This document shows, one piece after another, positions 7,051 through 14,533 of a stretch of 14,787 nt of DNA. The translations under genes and the position numbers were made by a program. The DNA lies in NCBI GenBank assembly GCA_900548875.1, contig URMA01000074.1:1-14787 (forward strand), read 5' to 3'. This DNA comes from an uncultured Porphyromonadaceae bacterium. Its GTDB lineage: Bacteria > Bacteroidota > Bacteroidia > Bacteroidales > Muribaculaceae. Below the pieces are notes generated by a model. It had not been told where the DNA came from and did no database searches. It saw only the letters and a list, made by a program, of their open reading frames with translations. Numbering within the stretch: the first letter of the stretch is position 1; each line of letters starts with the position of its first letter.

Positions 7051-7081
7051 CAAAATTACATATTGATTCATCATTACCAAA
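7051..7081 (-). promoter_or_regulatory. Consensus promoter in the ferritin-phosphatase gap
   Basis: On the minus strand TTTG (7078-7081) and TAATTTTG (7051-7058) are 19 bases apart, inside the allowed spacing. It points away from the phosphatase gene and toward the 3' half of the gap, so it drives neither neighbouring protein gene directly. Confidence 0.55.
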
Positions 7082-7097
7082 ATGTTTGCTAATTCCT

Positions 7098-7134
7098 TGT
7101 CTATAAAGAAAGTTAATTTTAGCTTTAATTAACT
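7098..7134 (-). terminator. Weak, AT-rich terminator-like hairpin after the phosphatase gene
   Basis: AGTTAATT (7111-7118) and AATTAACT (7127-7134) form a perfect 8-base stem just after the stop at 7137, followed on the minus strand by TTCTTTAT. A second, overlapping stem (AACTTCT/AGAAGTT, 7131-7150) includes the stop codon. Neither is strong. Confidence 0.3.
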
Positions 7135-7136
7135 TC

Positions 7137-7787
7137 TTAGCCCAGAAGTTCGAGAATTTCTTCAGGTTTGTCAACAATATTATCGGCAAGATATTCCTGC
7201 AATTCCGTACGACTCCGGAATCCCCAAGTGACACCGACGGAGTCCACGCAGGCACGGCGTGCCGTTTCCATGTCAACACCTGAATCACCTACATACAGTA
7301 CATCCTGTTTCTGGATAAGAGCTTTTCCTAAAATACTGAAAACTACCGAGGGGTCGGGCTTGACGGGAACGCCTTCCCGCTGACCTTCGACGGCCACAAA
7401 GCTGATGTTGGGGAAGAAATGCTTGACAAGCGCTTGCGTAGCTTCGATGTATTTATTGGAAGCAACGGCCATTTTGATGCCTTTCTGCTGAAGGGTTTCG
7501 AGCAATTCGGGGATGCCCGGATAAGGCACCGTCAGATCCGTGTTGTGTACGTTGTAGTATGTTTTGAAATCCTTCTTGATGCGTTCGATGTTTTTGACGG
7601 TACGCTCGGTTTCCGGAAGGGCATGTTCGATGAGTTTGCTCACACCGTTGCCGACGAGCATGTTGTATTTTGACAATTCGTGTTCGGGATATCCGTTGAG
7701 GCGGAGCGCATAGTTGGTAGCTGTTCCGAGGTCGGCTATTGAATTGATAAGTGTGCCGTCCAAATCGAAAATAATCAGTTTTTTCAT
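7137..7787 (-). CDS. HAD-family phosphatase, phosphoglycolate phosphatase type
   Basis: The 216-residue protein has all four HAD motifs: DLDGT with nucleophile Asp8 and acid/base Asp10, Ser110 in AVASNK, Lys143 in PVKPDP, and the metal-binding VGDSGVDM with Asp168 and Asp172. A helical cap lies between motifs I and II (about residues 16-80), as in Gph-like enzymes. The likely activity is removal of phosphate from 2-phosphoglycolate or a related small metabolite in the cytosol. Family members differ in substrate, so the exact one is uncertain. The frame is open upstream to 8063, but that part overlaps tamL out of frame, and MKKLIIFDLDG is the natural start. The gene follows tamL by 35 bases and is probably co-transcribed with it. 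Confidence 0.88.
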   Translation of the reverse strand: MKKLIIFDLDGTLINSIADLGTATNYALRLNGYPEHELSKYNMLVGNGVSKLIEHALPETERTVKNIERIKKDFKTYYNVHNTDLTVPYPGIPELLETLQQKGIKMAVASNKYIEATQALVKHFFPNISFVAVEGQREGVPVKPDPSVVFSILGKALIQKQDVLYVGDSGVDMETARRACVDSVGVTWGFRSRTELQEYLADNIVDKPEEILELLG

Positions 7788-7822
7788 ATATGCTAAGTAT
7801 TTTGAAGTAATACGTTTTTCTT

Positions 7823-10195
7823 TTAGAACGGGTAGCCTACAGAGAAGTGGAGAGCAAAGTCGCGCTTGAAGTTGGGGTGGACAAGCGGAAATCTTTCCTG
7901 TCCTTCTGCCGGATTGTAAGCCTTCATACCGCTGTCGAGACGGATGAGGAAATAGTTGAAGTTCATGCGGAGTCCAAGCCCATAGGCTGCTGCTATCTGT
8001 TTGTAGAATTTGTTGAAACGGAATTCTCCTCCCGGCTGGTTTTCGTAGTAGCGGATTGTCCAAATGTTGCCGGCATCGATATAGGCTGCCAGTTCAAACA
8101 CCCAAAACAGTTTTGCCCTGTATTCCAGGTTCATGTCCAGACGGATGTCGCCACACTGTTCCATGAAGGAGTTCACGGAGTTGTTGCCGTTGAAACTGCC
8201 CGGACCGAGCGTGCGGACCGACCATCCGCGCACACTATTGGCACCTCCGGCATAGAACCGTTTTTCAAACGGGAGAATCGTGGAGTTGCCGTATGGAATG
8301 CCGGCTCCGGCTCCAATGTGGAACACAAGGGAGTTACGACGGTCGAAGGAGTGGTTATATGAATAGTCGAAGTTGAATTTTACATATTGGGAATACTGGA
8401 TACCGAAAATCTTGAAGCCCTGTGTGGCCGGGTCGATTTTCTGGTTGGTCAGCCGCGAAAAGGCATTCAGCAGATTGCCGGCCGTTTCTACGCCGGCACG
8501 GAACGTGTAGATGTTCGGTTGGTAAGAAAAGTTGCCGATGCCTGTCGTCGCCTTTTTGTTCGTGTAGTAGAACGAGTAGCCCAGACGCATGATAAAGTGG
8601 TCTTCATAGGAATAGCGCAGGAGAGGGTTGTCGGATTCTATCTCGTCGAGAAACGAATCCGTGATATTCGGAAGATAGATATAGCTGATATCCAGCAAAT
8701 CAAACTGATGACTGATCATGCTTCCCCGCTCTGTCCATTTGTATTTCCATCCGCCGCCGGCAATCACACGGGTGTATTCCGGACGTTCCTGATAGGAGAA
8801 TGCCGTGCCGAACTCCGTATTGGCTCTGATTTTTTGCCGGAAGCTCTTTTTGACAAACGGAAAGATAAATTTCGGGAAGTTGATGTTCACTTCGCCGGAG
8901 TATTCCGCATAACGGTTGTTGATGAGGCCCGACATGTCGCCCGAAAGACTTTCGTAGTTGATACCCACTTTTCCTGTCAGCGTTTCCGAGCCATGTGTCA
9001 GGTTACGGTGCTGGTAGGTAGTTGAGATTCCGAATCCCAAATCGCCTTCCGAGTTGGTCCCTTCCAGCGAAACGGAAACCGTCTGCGACTTGCCTTTCGT
9101 CAGCAGTATATAGGTATCAAGCCACAACTTTCCGTCGAATTCGCCGGCCTGCTCAAAACTGATGTTGATGAATTTCAGAATGCCGAGGCGGCCAAACGAC
9201 TGGTAGGTGCGGTCGATGTCGGCAGAGTTGTATTTTTCACCCCGTTTGATGAAGCAGTTATCGTCGATGATGGACGGACGGAGATATTTGTCGTCTTCGT
9301 AGAGGATGTTGATTCCCTTATGGGTGACGGTGTCTTCGTTCTGATAGTTCTTGATGTTATGTTGTTTCGACGGATCGTAGTTGGTGATGACATAGATGTT
9401 GCGGATGTAGAACGGACGGTGTTCCGTGTAGTTCTCAATCCGGCTGTTAGCATAAGGCGGCATCACATTCAGCGTCAGGTCGACTGCCTTGCTGTTGGCT
9501 GTCGTGTCGGCAGTGTAGGTGATGTAGTCCTTGTTGAAGCCGAAATAGCCCTGTTTGCGCAGGCGTTCCGTGATGGCCTGCCGTTCTTCGTCTAGTTTCG
9601 TACGGTCGAAGAGGTCTTTTGGGTGTAGCAGAAATTGCAGGGAGTCCTGCATGATAAGCTTGTTGAGCGAATCGTTGGGAATGTTGTAGCTGATGGAATT
9701 AATGTAGTGCGGCTGCTTGGTCAGAATGTTGTAGTTGACCTCTATTTTGTTTCTTTTTGAATTGACAACCGTGTCTACGTCCACTTCTGTCTCCAGATAG
9801 CCTTTGTTGACAAGAGCGAGTTTCAGCTGGTTGGCGGAAGCGGTGGTAAGAGTAGAATCGTAGATGACCGGGGCTTGTCCCAGTCGGCGAATCCATTTGT
9901 TGTACCATTTTGTGCTGTCCTTCCCTGACATGTTATAGAATGCCAGCTGGAATTTCAGCCCGCCGAAAATCTCATGGTTGGGCGTTTGTCGCAGATAGCT
10001 TTTCAACTGTTTTTCGTTGACGCTATTGTTGTCAAGCACATTGATATGGACCTTGTTTACCAAATACTTTCCTTGGGGAACGTGTTTGGTTGAGCTGCAG
10101 GAAATAAAGAGTAGTAAAACGGCAACCCCTACCATTCTACAGCAACAGCGTACTATGCGTTTTAACCTTTTGTCCACAGTCAGGCGTTTTGACAT
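7823..10195 (-). CDS. tamL: TamL-type lipoprotein of the Omp85 (BamA/TamA) family
   Basis: The 790-residue outer-membrane protein begins with a basic n-region (KRLKRIVR), a hydrophobic stretch and the lipobox FISC, with lipid expected on Cys33. A POTRA-like periplasmic region follows (about 40-430, with GYLETEVDVD and KQGYFGFN segments), then a C-terminal 16-strand barrel. The Omp85 loop motif VRGW is at residues 655-658 in AGGANSVRGWSVRTLGPGSF. The chain ends in GYPF, an aromatic C-terminal residue typical of barrel substrates. TamL proteins help insert proteins or lipids into the outer membrane, working with an inner-membrane TamB. No tamB lies next to it here. A later in-frame Met at 10135 would remove the basic n-region, so I prefer 10195. 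The gene leads a likely two-gene unit with the phosphatase. Confidence 0.88.
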   Translation of the reverse strand: MSKRLTVDKRLKRIVRCCCRMVGVAVLLLFISCSSTKHVPQGKYLVNKVHINVLDNNSVNEKQLKSYLRQTPNHEIFGGLKFQLAFYNMSGKDSTKWYNKWIRRLGQAPVIYDSTLTTASANQLKLALVNKGYLETEVDVDTVVNSKRNKIEVNYNILTKQPHYINSISYNIPNDSLNKLIMQDSLQFLLHPKDLFDRTKLDEERQAITERLRKQGYFGFNKDYITYTADTTANSKAVDLTLNVMPPYANSRIENYTEHRPFYIRNIYVITNYDPSKQHNIKNYQNEDTVTHKGINILYEDDKYLRPSIIDDNCFIKRGEKYNSADIDRTYQSFGRLGILKFINISFEQAGEFDGKLWLDTYILLTKGKSQTVSVSLEGTNSEGDLGFGISTTYQHRNLTHGSETLTGKVGINYESLSGDMSGLINNRYAEYSGEVNINFPKFIFPFVKKSFRQKIRANTEFGTAFSYQERPEYTRVIAGGGWKYKWTERGSMISHQFDLLDISYIYLPNITDSFLDEIESDNPLLRYSYEDHFIMRLGYSFYYTNKKATTGIGNFSYQPNIYTFRAGVETAGNLLNAFSRLTNQKIDPATQGFKIFGIQYSQYVKFNFDYSYNHSFDRRNSLVFHIGAGAGIPYGNSTILPFEKRFYAGGANSVRGWSVRTLGPGSFNGNNSVNSFMEQCGDIRLDMNLEYRAKLFWVFELAAYIDAGNIWTIRYYENQPGGEFRFNKFYKQIAAAYGLGLRMNFNYFLIRLDSGMKAYNPAEGQERFPLVHPNFKRDFALHFSVGYPF

Positions 10196-10204
10196 ATCAA
10201 ACTA

Positions 10205-10212
10205 CAAAATTA
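10205..10212 (-). promoter_or_regulatory. -7-like element upstream of tamL
   Basis: The minus strand reads TAATTTTG, a full consensus core, without a TTTG at -33. It ends only 9 bases before the ATG at 10195, which would leave a leader of about 5 bases. The true promoter may lie further upstream, or the mRNA may be nearly leaderless. Confidence 0.35.
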
Positions 10213-10326
10213 GTATAAGTTGTTTGTTTATAAAAAATCGTAAAGCGAAAATATGTAAAATGCCGTCTGTTTTTCTGCCTGAAGTTGAAGTCTGTTTTTC
10301 GGGGAAAGGCTGCCGTGATGGGGCAT

Positions 10327-10371
10327 AATAAAACGCAACCACCCGCAGAGGCTCTCATTCTCTGCGGGTGG
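10327..10371 (-). terminator. Strong terminator of the ilv operon
   Basis: A perfect 12-base stem, CCACCCGCAGAG (10339-10350) with CTCTGCGGGTGG (10360-10371), has a 9-base loop and is followed on the minus strand by TTGCGTTTTATT. It lies 41 bases past the ilvC stop and separates the operon from tamL. A small hairpin, CTGCC-TGTT-GGCAG (10392-10405), sits between them. Confidence 0.88.
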
Positions 10372-10411
10372 CGGGCAATTAATTATGCATTCTGCCTGTT
10401 GGCAGGTCTGT

Positions 10412-11458
10412 TTAGTTGTTTTCCGGACGGAGCTTGCGGACGGTTTCGCCGGCACGCCACATTTCGCTGTCGTGCAGTTCCTTCAGTTCCTTTTCAAGGC
10501 CGGCACGGTAGCCTTCCTTGCTGTTGGAATCGATGGAGCGTTGAGCCTCGTTGCCGCATTCCACTTCATGGTAGAGGCTTTCAAATACCGGGCGTGTTGC
10601 GTCGCGGAATTTCTTCCACCAGTCGAGTGCACCGCGCTGTGCCGTAGTTGAACAGTTGGCATACATCCAGTCCATACCGTTTTCGGCAATAAGCGGCATC
10701 AGCGACTGAGTGAGTTCCTCAATAGTTTCGTTGAAGGCTTCCGACGGAGTGTGACCGTGAGCACGGAGTGTGTCGTATTGAGCGGCGAAAAGTCCCTGGA
10801 TGGCACCCATCAGAGAACCACGTTCACCGGTAAGGTCGCTGTATACTTCGCGTTTGAAGTCTGTTTCAAACAGATAGCCGGAGCCGATACCGATACCCAA
10901 TGCCAGAACACGGTCTTTGGCACGTCCAGTAGCATCCTGATATACAGCGAAGCTGGAGTTTAGTCCGCGGCCTTGAACGAACAGACGGCGGAGTGATGTG
11001 CCTGAACCTTTAGGAGCGACCATGATAACGTCGATGTCGGCCGGCGGAACAATGCCCGTGCGTTCCTTGTAGGTGATGGCAAACCCGTGGGAGAAATAAA
11101 GGGCTTTGCCTGCCGTAAGGTGCTTTTTCAATTTCGGCCATACTTCGATTTGGGCAGCATCGGAAAGCAGGTATTCTATAATAGTGGCCTTTTCAGCGGC
11201 TTCTTCAATTTCAAAGAGTGTTTCGCCTGTTACCCAGCCGTCGGCAACGGCCTTGTCCCATGATTTTGAGTTTTTGCGTTGGCCGACAATCACTTTGAAC
11301 CCGTTGTCGCGAAGGTTAAGGCCTTGGCCCGGACCTTGGATTCCGTATCCGATTACGGCGATTGTCTCGTCTTTCAAAATCTCTCTTGCTTTTTCTAATG
11401 TAAATTCTTCGCGGGTAACTACGTTCTCGTCAACACCGCCAAAATTAATGATAGCCAT
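10412..11458 (-). CDS. ilvC: Ketol-acid reductoisomerase
   Basis: The enzyme converts acetolactate or acetohydroxybutyrate to the dihydroxy acid, using NADPH and Mg2+, in valine, leucine and isoleucine synthesis. The 348-residue chain has a Rossmann motif GYGIQG (37-42), a cofactor loop QRKNSKS (60-66), and the active-site residues His124 (YFSHGF), Lys150 (VAPKG), Asp208 and Glu212 (DLTGE), Glu244 and Glu248 (NETIEEL) and Ser270 (NCSTT). Several stretches (APKGSGTSLRRLFVQG, NSSFAVYQD, YSDLTGERG, MWRAGETVRKLRP) read more like plant enzymes than like short bacterial class I ones. The length nevertheless corresponds to a single knotted domain, with the duplicated plant C-terminal part missing. 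It is the last gene of the operon, 48 bases after the thioesterase. Confidence 0.96.
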   Translation of the reverse strand: MAIINFGGVDENVVTREEFTLEKAREILKDETIAVIGYGIQGPGQGLNLRDNGFKVIVGQRKNSKSWDKAVADGWVTGETLFEIEEAAEKATIIEYLLSDAAQIEVWPKLKKHLTAGKALYFSHGFAITYKERTGIVPPADIDVIMVAPKGSGTSLRRLFVQGRGLNSSFAVYQDATGRAKDRVLALGIGIGSGYLFETDFKREVYSDLTGERGSLMGAIQGLFAAQYDTLRAHGHTPSEAFNETIEELTQSLMPLIAENGMDWMYANCSTTAQRGALDWWKKFRDATRPVFESLYHEVECGNEAQRSIDSNSKEGYRAGLEKELKELHDSEMWRAGETVRKLRPENN

Positions 11459-11506
11459 TGTTGTTAAAATTTGGTTGAATTTATGTAAAGTTGTTTTTGT
11501 AATTTC

Positions 11507-12250
11507 TTATCTTTTCTCGAATATGAATTTTGCCTTGCAAACGGCTGCATTGTCATGAACGATTTCCAGCAGACATTCGTTCGTGGAGTCGTCGATTCCG
11601 ATGGTGACTTCTTCATTCTCCCGGCATTCCTTCATGAATGTAATTTCAAACCGGTGAATGCTGTGCCGGTCGTAAAAGTCCACGTTCCATTGGTTGAGCA
11701 GCACGCAGATGTAGCGCAGCGTGTTTACGTGGCGGTTGAAATCGATATCCGACGAGCGGAATGTGTAGCTGCTTTCCCGCAGGTGGTTGACCGTCTTGAA
11801 TCTCGACTGGCGTTCAATGGGACATTCTCTGGCGAGAATATTGTCCTTCATGAACTCGTATGCAGTAATGTCGCAGCTTGAGCGTGTGGTGATGTCGATT
11901 ACCGCCCAGATGGTCCGGGCGTATCCCAGCACGTTACCGCTGTCGTCGGTGATTTCGATGTGGCGTTCCGAAAAATGCCGGTTATAGTTTTCCACCCAGG
12001 TTGTCAGGGTGTAGTATTCGCCGACTTTCGGAAACATTTTCATTTCAATCGCCATTCTGGAAAGTACCCACGCCTGATTGTGCTCAAGCAGTTTGGCATA
12101 GCCCACGCCCCAGTAGTTGGCATGGTAGGTGGCAATTTCAATAATTCTCGAAGCCAGCAGCTGAAGCGGCATTTCGCGCTGCGCATTGCATTCTCCGGCC
12201 GTCAGCATATGGCGGCAGCTGTATAGCTGTTTACTCTCCGTCAGTACCAT
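11507..12250 (-). CDS. Acyl-ACP thioesterase (FatA/FatB-like, double hotdog)
   Basis: The 247-residue cytosolic protein belongs to the acyl-ACP thioesterase family that releases free fatty acids from acyl carrier protein. The first hotdog domain (about 27-130) has the family segments WVLSRMAIEM and YTLTTWVENYNRHF, then YARTIWAVIDITTR. The second (about 155-245) has the Asp-x-Asn-x-His-Val-Asn motif at 170-176 (DFNRHVN), which carries conserved catalytic Asn and His residues. The start at 12250 lies 20 bases inside the end of ilvN. A Met at 12208 is a possible later start without overlap. The overlap, and the 48-base gap to ilvC, place the gene firmly within the branched-chain operon. Confidence 0.85.
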   Translation of the reverse strand: MVLTESKQLYSCRHMLTAGECNAQREMPLQLLASRIIEIATYHANYWGVGYAKLLEHNQAWVLSRMAIEMKMFPKVGEYYTLTTWVENYNRHFSERHIEITDDSGNVLGYARTIWAVIDITTRSSCDITAYEFMKDNILARECPIERQSRFKTVNHLRESSYTFRSSDIDFNRHVNTLRYICVLLNQWNVDFYDRHSIHRFEITFMKECRENEEVTIGIDDSTNECLLEIVHDNAAVCKAKFIFEKR

Positions 12251-12791
12251 TCAGTTCTTCCTCTCTTTGCTTTTGATATTCAAGGAACATGTTCAGATAT
12301 TCTTCTTTCATTTTCGTCACGGCCACGCGTCCGCTTCTGACGAATTGCAGTATGCCGTATTTTTTCAACTCTTCAAAGAGAGCTTCCGTTTCCTTGTTCT
12401 GCCCGGTTTTCTCAATGACCGTAAATTGTCGGTTCATTTCAAGGATACGGGCATTGTGGTGGCGGATGATGGATTCCAGTTCCTGCTCGTCGAGAAGTTG
12501 GACGGTCGGCACTTTATAAAGTGCAATTTCCTGGAAAACAAGTTCGTCGTCGGTGTAATAGAACGCCTTAAGGACATCAATGCGTTTGTCGATTTGCGTT
12601 ATGACCTTTTCCATTACGCTTTTTTCGCTCCATACGGTGATGGTGAACTTGTGGATGCCCGGAATGGTGGAGGGCGACACTGAAAGGCTCTCAATGTTGA
12701 GGCTTCGTCGGGTGAAGATGATTGAGATTTGGCTCAGCAGTCCGACTCTGTTTTCAGTGAATACGGTAACAGTATATAATGTTTTTTCCAT
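12231..12791 (-). CDS. ilvN: Acetolactate synthase small (regulatory) subunit
   Basis: The 186-residue protein binds the large subunit, raises its activity and usually makes it sensitive to valine. The N-terminal ACT domain (about 4-75) has the typical ENRVGLLSQISIIFTRR and LNIESLSV segments. A second ACT-like domain, as in long IlvH-type subunits, follows (about 85-170), with VIEKTGQ and GILQFVRSGRVAVTK. The acidic tail overlaps the thioesterase start by 20 bases. The gene begins 12 bases after ilvB. Its length is above the shortest family members (about 95 residues) and slightly longer than E. coli IlvH. Confidence 0.93.
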   Translation of the reverse strand: MEKTLYTVTVFTENRVGLLSQISIIFTRRSLNIESLSVSPSTIPGIHKFTITVWSEKSVMEKVITQIDKRIDVLKAFYYTDDELVFQEIALYKVPTVQLLDEQELESIIRHHNARILEMNRQFTVIEKTGQNKETEALFEELKKYGILQFVRSGRVAVTKMKEEYLNMFLEYQKQREEELNGTDGE

Positions 12792-12803
12792 CGTGCGTAG
12801 GTT

Positions 12804-14513
12804 TTAGTTGTAGCGTTCAGTTGAATTTACCAAAATGGTGTCAATGCCGCTTCCGGCCGGAGTCATCGGGAATACCATGCCTTCCGGTATGATGTTCACG
12901 TTCAGCAGATAGGCTCCCTTGCTGTCCACCATTCTGCGGATGGCACCGTCGAGCTCCTCGCGTGTGCATACATCCTCGGCTTCTATTCCGTAGGCTTTGC
13001 AAAGCAGCGTGAAATCGGGATTGGTCATCCGAGTCTGGCTATAGTGTTTGTGGTAGAACAGTTCCTGCCATTGGCGCACCATGCCAAGGAAGTTGTTGTT
13101 GAGCAGGATAATCTTTACCGGTACCTTGAATTCCAGAATGGTACCCAGTTCCTGTATGGTCATTTGCAGACCGCCGTCGCCAACGAACAGACACACTTTA
13201 CGCTCGGGAGCACCGATTTTGGCTCCGATGGCTGCCGGCAATCCGAATCCCATCGTGCCGAGTCCGCCGGATGTCACGATGCTGTCGGGCTGCGTGTACT
13301 TGAAATAGCGGGCGGCCAGCATCTGGTTTTGTCCGACATCGGTCACGAGGATGGCCTTGTGGTCTGTCGCTTCCGACACTTTGCGTACAACCTCTCCCAT
13401 GTTTATCGGACCTTCGGTCGGATGTATTTCCGGCTTGACAACTTTTTCCTCTTCGACTGCCTGCGGACGTTCGAAAGTCTTCAGCCATTCCTGATGTGTG
13501 GCTTTCTCAACTTGTGGTATCAGCTGTTCCAACACTTTCCTGGCATCGCCGAGAATTGCCACGTCGACAGGAATATTCTTGTTGAATTCCGAACGGTCGA
13601 TATCGATATGGATGATTTTCGCTTGTCGGGCGTATTTGTTCGGATCGCCTGTTACACGGTCGTCGAAGCGCATGCCGACGGCAATCAGTACATCGCAGGC
13701 ATTCGTCGCCACATTGGCGGCGATGTTGCCGTGCATGCCTGCCATACCTTTATACAGCGGATGGTCGCTTGGGATTGTTGAAAGTCCCAACAGCGTATTG
13801 ATAACCGGTATTTCGGCCTTTTCCGCCAGTTCGACCAACTCTTTTCCTGCTTGGGAAATCAGCACGCCGTGTCCGGCAATGATGAGAGGCCGTTTCGCGC
13901 CATTGATAAGTTCAGCAGCCTGTGTCACGGCTTTCGCCTTAATTTTCGGTGTCGGATTATAGCTGCGGATGAAGTTGCACTTTTTGTAGCCCCATTCCAT
14001 CATTCCCGTTTGCGCATCCTTCGTCACGTCGATGACTACAGGACCGGGACGGCCGCTGGCTGCAATGTAGAAGGCGCGGGATATGGCCCACGGTATGTCT
14101 TCGGCACGGCGCACCTGATAGCTCCATTTCGTGACCGGCTGTGTAATGCCGATTACGTCGGTTTCCTGAAAAGCGTCGCTGCCCAGCACTTTGCTGTCGA
14201 CTTGCCCTGAAATCACTACAAGAGGAGTGCTGTCGATCAGTGCGTCGGCAACGCCGGTAATGATGTTAGTGGCTCCCGGACCGGAAGTGACGATGGCCAC
14301 ACCTATTTTCCCCGATACACGGGCAAAGCCCTGTGCGGCATGCACGGCTCCCTGTTCGTGGCGGACAAGAATGTGGCGGAGACGGTCGGTGTAGTTGTAT
14401 AATACGTCATACACCGGAATAATGGCTCCTCCGGGATATCCGAATATGGTTTTGATGTTTTCGGCGAGCAAAGAGCGGATTATCGCTTCTGCTCCTGATA
14501 TTTTGTCGCTCAT
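12804..14513 (-). CDS. ilvB: Acetolactate synthase large (catalytic) subunit
   Basis: The 569-residue ThDP enzyme condenses two pyruvates, or pyruvate with 2-oxobutyrate, in the first common step of valine and isoleucine synthesis. The N-terminal pyrimidine-binding domain has GYPGGAIIPVYD (25-36) and the catalytic Glu53 in RHEQGAVHAA. A central FAD/nucleotide-type domain follows. The C-terminal domain has the ThDP motif GDG (445-447) through NN (472-474), then NFLGMVRQWQ. The length and motifs are normal and no residue appears missing. It lies 20 bases after ilvD and 12 before ilvN, so it is translated from the same mRNA. Any leader or attenuator of the operon would be upstream of ilvD, outside the window. 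Confidence 0.96.
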   Translation of the reverse strand: MSDKISGAEAIIRSLLAENIKTIFGYPGGAIIPVYDVLYNYTDRLRHILVRHEQGAVHAAQGFARVSGKIGVAIVTSGPGATNIITGVADALIDSTPLVVISGQVDSKVLGSDAFQETDVIGITQPVTKWSYQVRRAEDIPWAISRAFYIAASGRPGPVVIDVTKDAQTGMMEWGYKKCNFIRSYNPTPKIKAKAVTQAAELINGAKRPLIIAGHGVLISQAGKELVELAEKAEIPVINTLLGLSTIPSDHPLYKGMAGMHGNIAANVATNACDVLIAVGMRFDDRVTGDPNKYARQAKIIHIDIDRSEFNKNIPVDVAILGDARKVLEQLIPQVEKATHQEWLKTFERPQAVEEEKVVKPEIHPTEGPINMGEVVRKVSEATDHKAILVTDVGQNQMLAARYFKYTQPDSIVTSGGLGTMGFGLPAAIGAKIGAPERKVCLFVGDGGLQMTIQELGTILEFKVPVKIILLNNNFLGMVRQWQELFYHKHYSQTRMTNPDFTLLCKAYGIEAEDVCTREELDGAIRRMVDSKGAYLLNVNIIPEGMVFPMTPAGSGIDTILVNSTERYN

Positions 14514-14533
14514 AAGAACTTCTTATTGTAGGG

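Noticed and set aside
6950..7288. A 112-codon minus-strand frame overlapping the phosphatase gene
   Set aside because: Its first half is a shadow of the phosphatase gene. Only the last 27 codons lie in free DNA, and those are discussed with the candidate small RNA.
8387..9025. A 212-codon plus-strand frame opposite tamL
   Set aside because: It is a mirror frame inside a coherent barrel-encoding gene, with no start region or promoter of its own.
13044..13781. A 245-codon plus-strand frame opposite ilvB
   Set aside because: It is a shadow of a fully supported gene with all its motifs, and the translation resembles no known protein.
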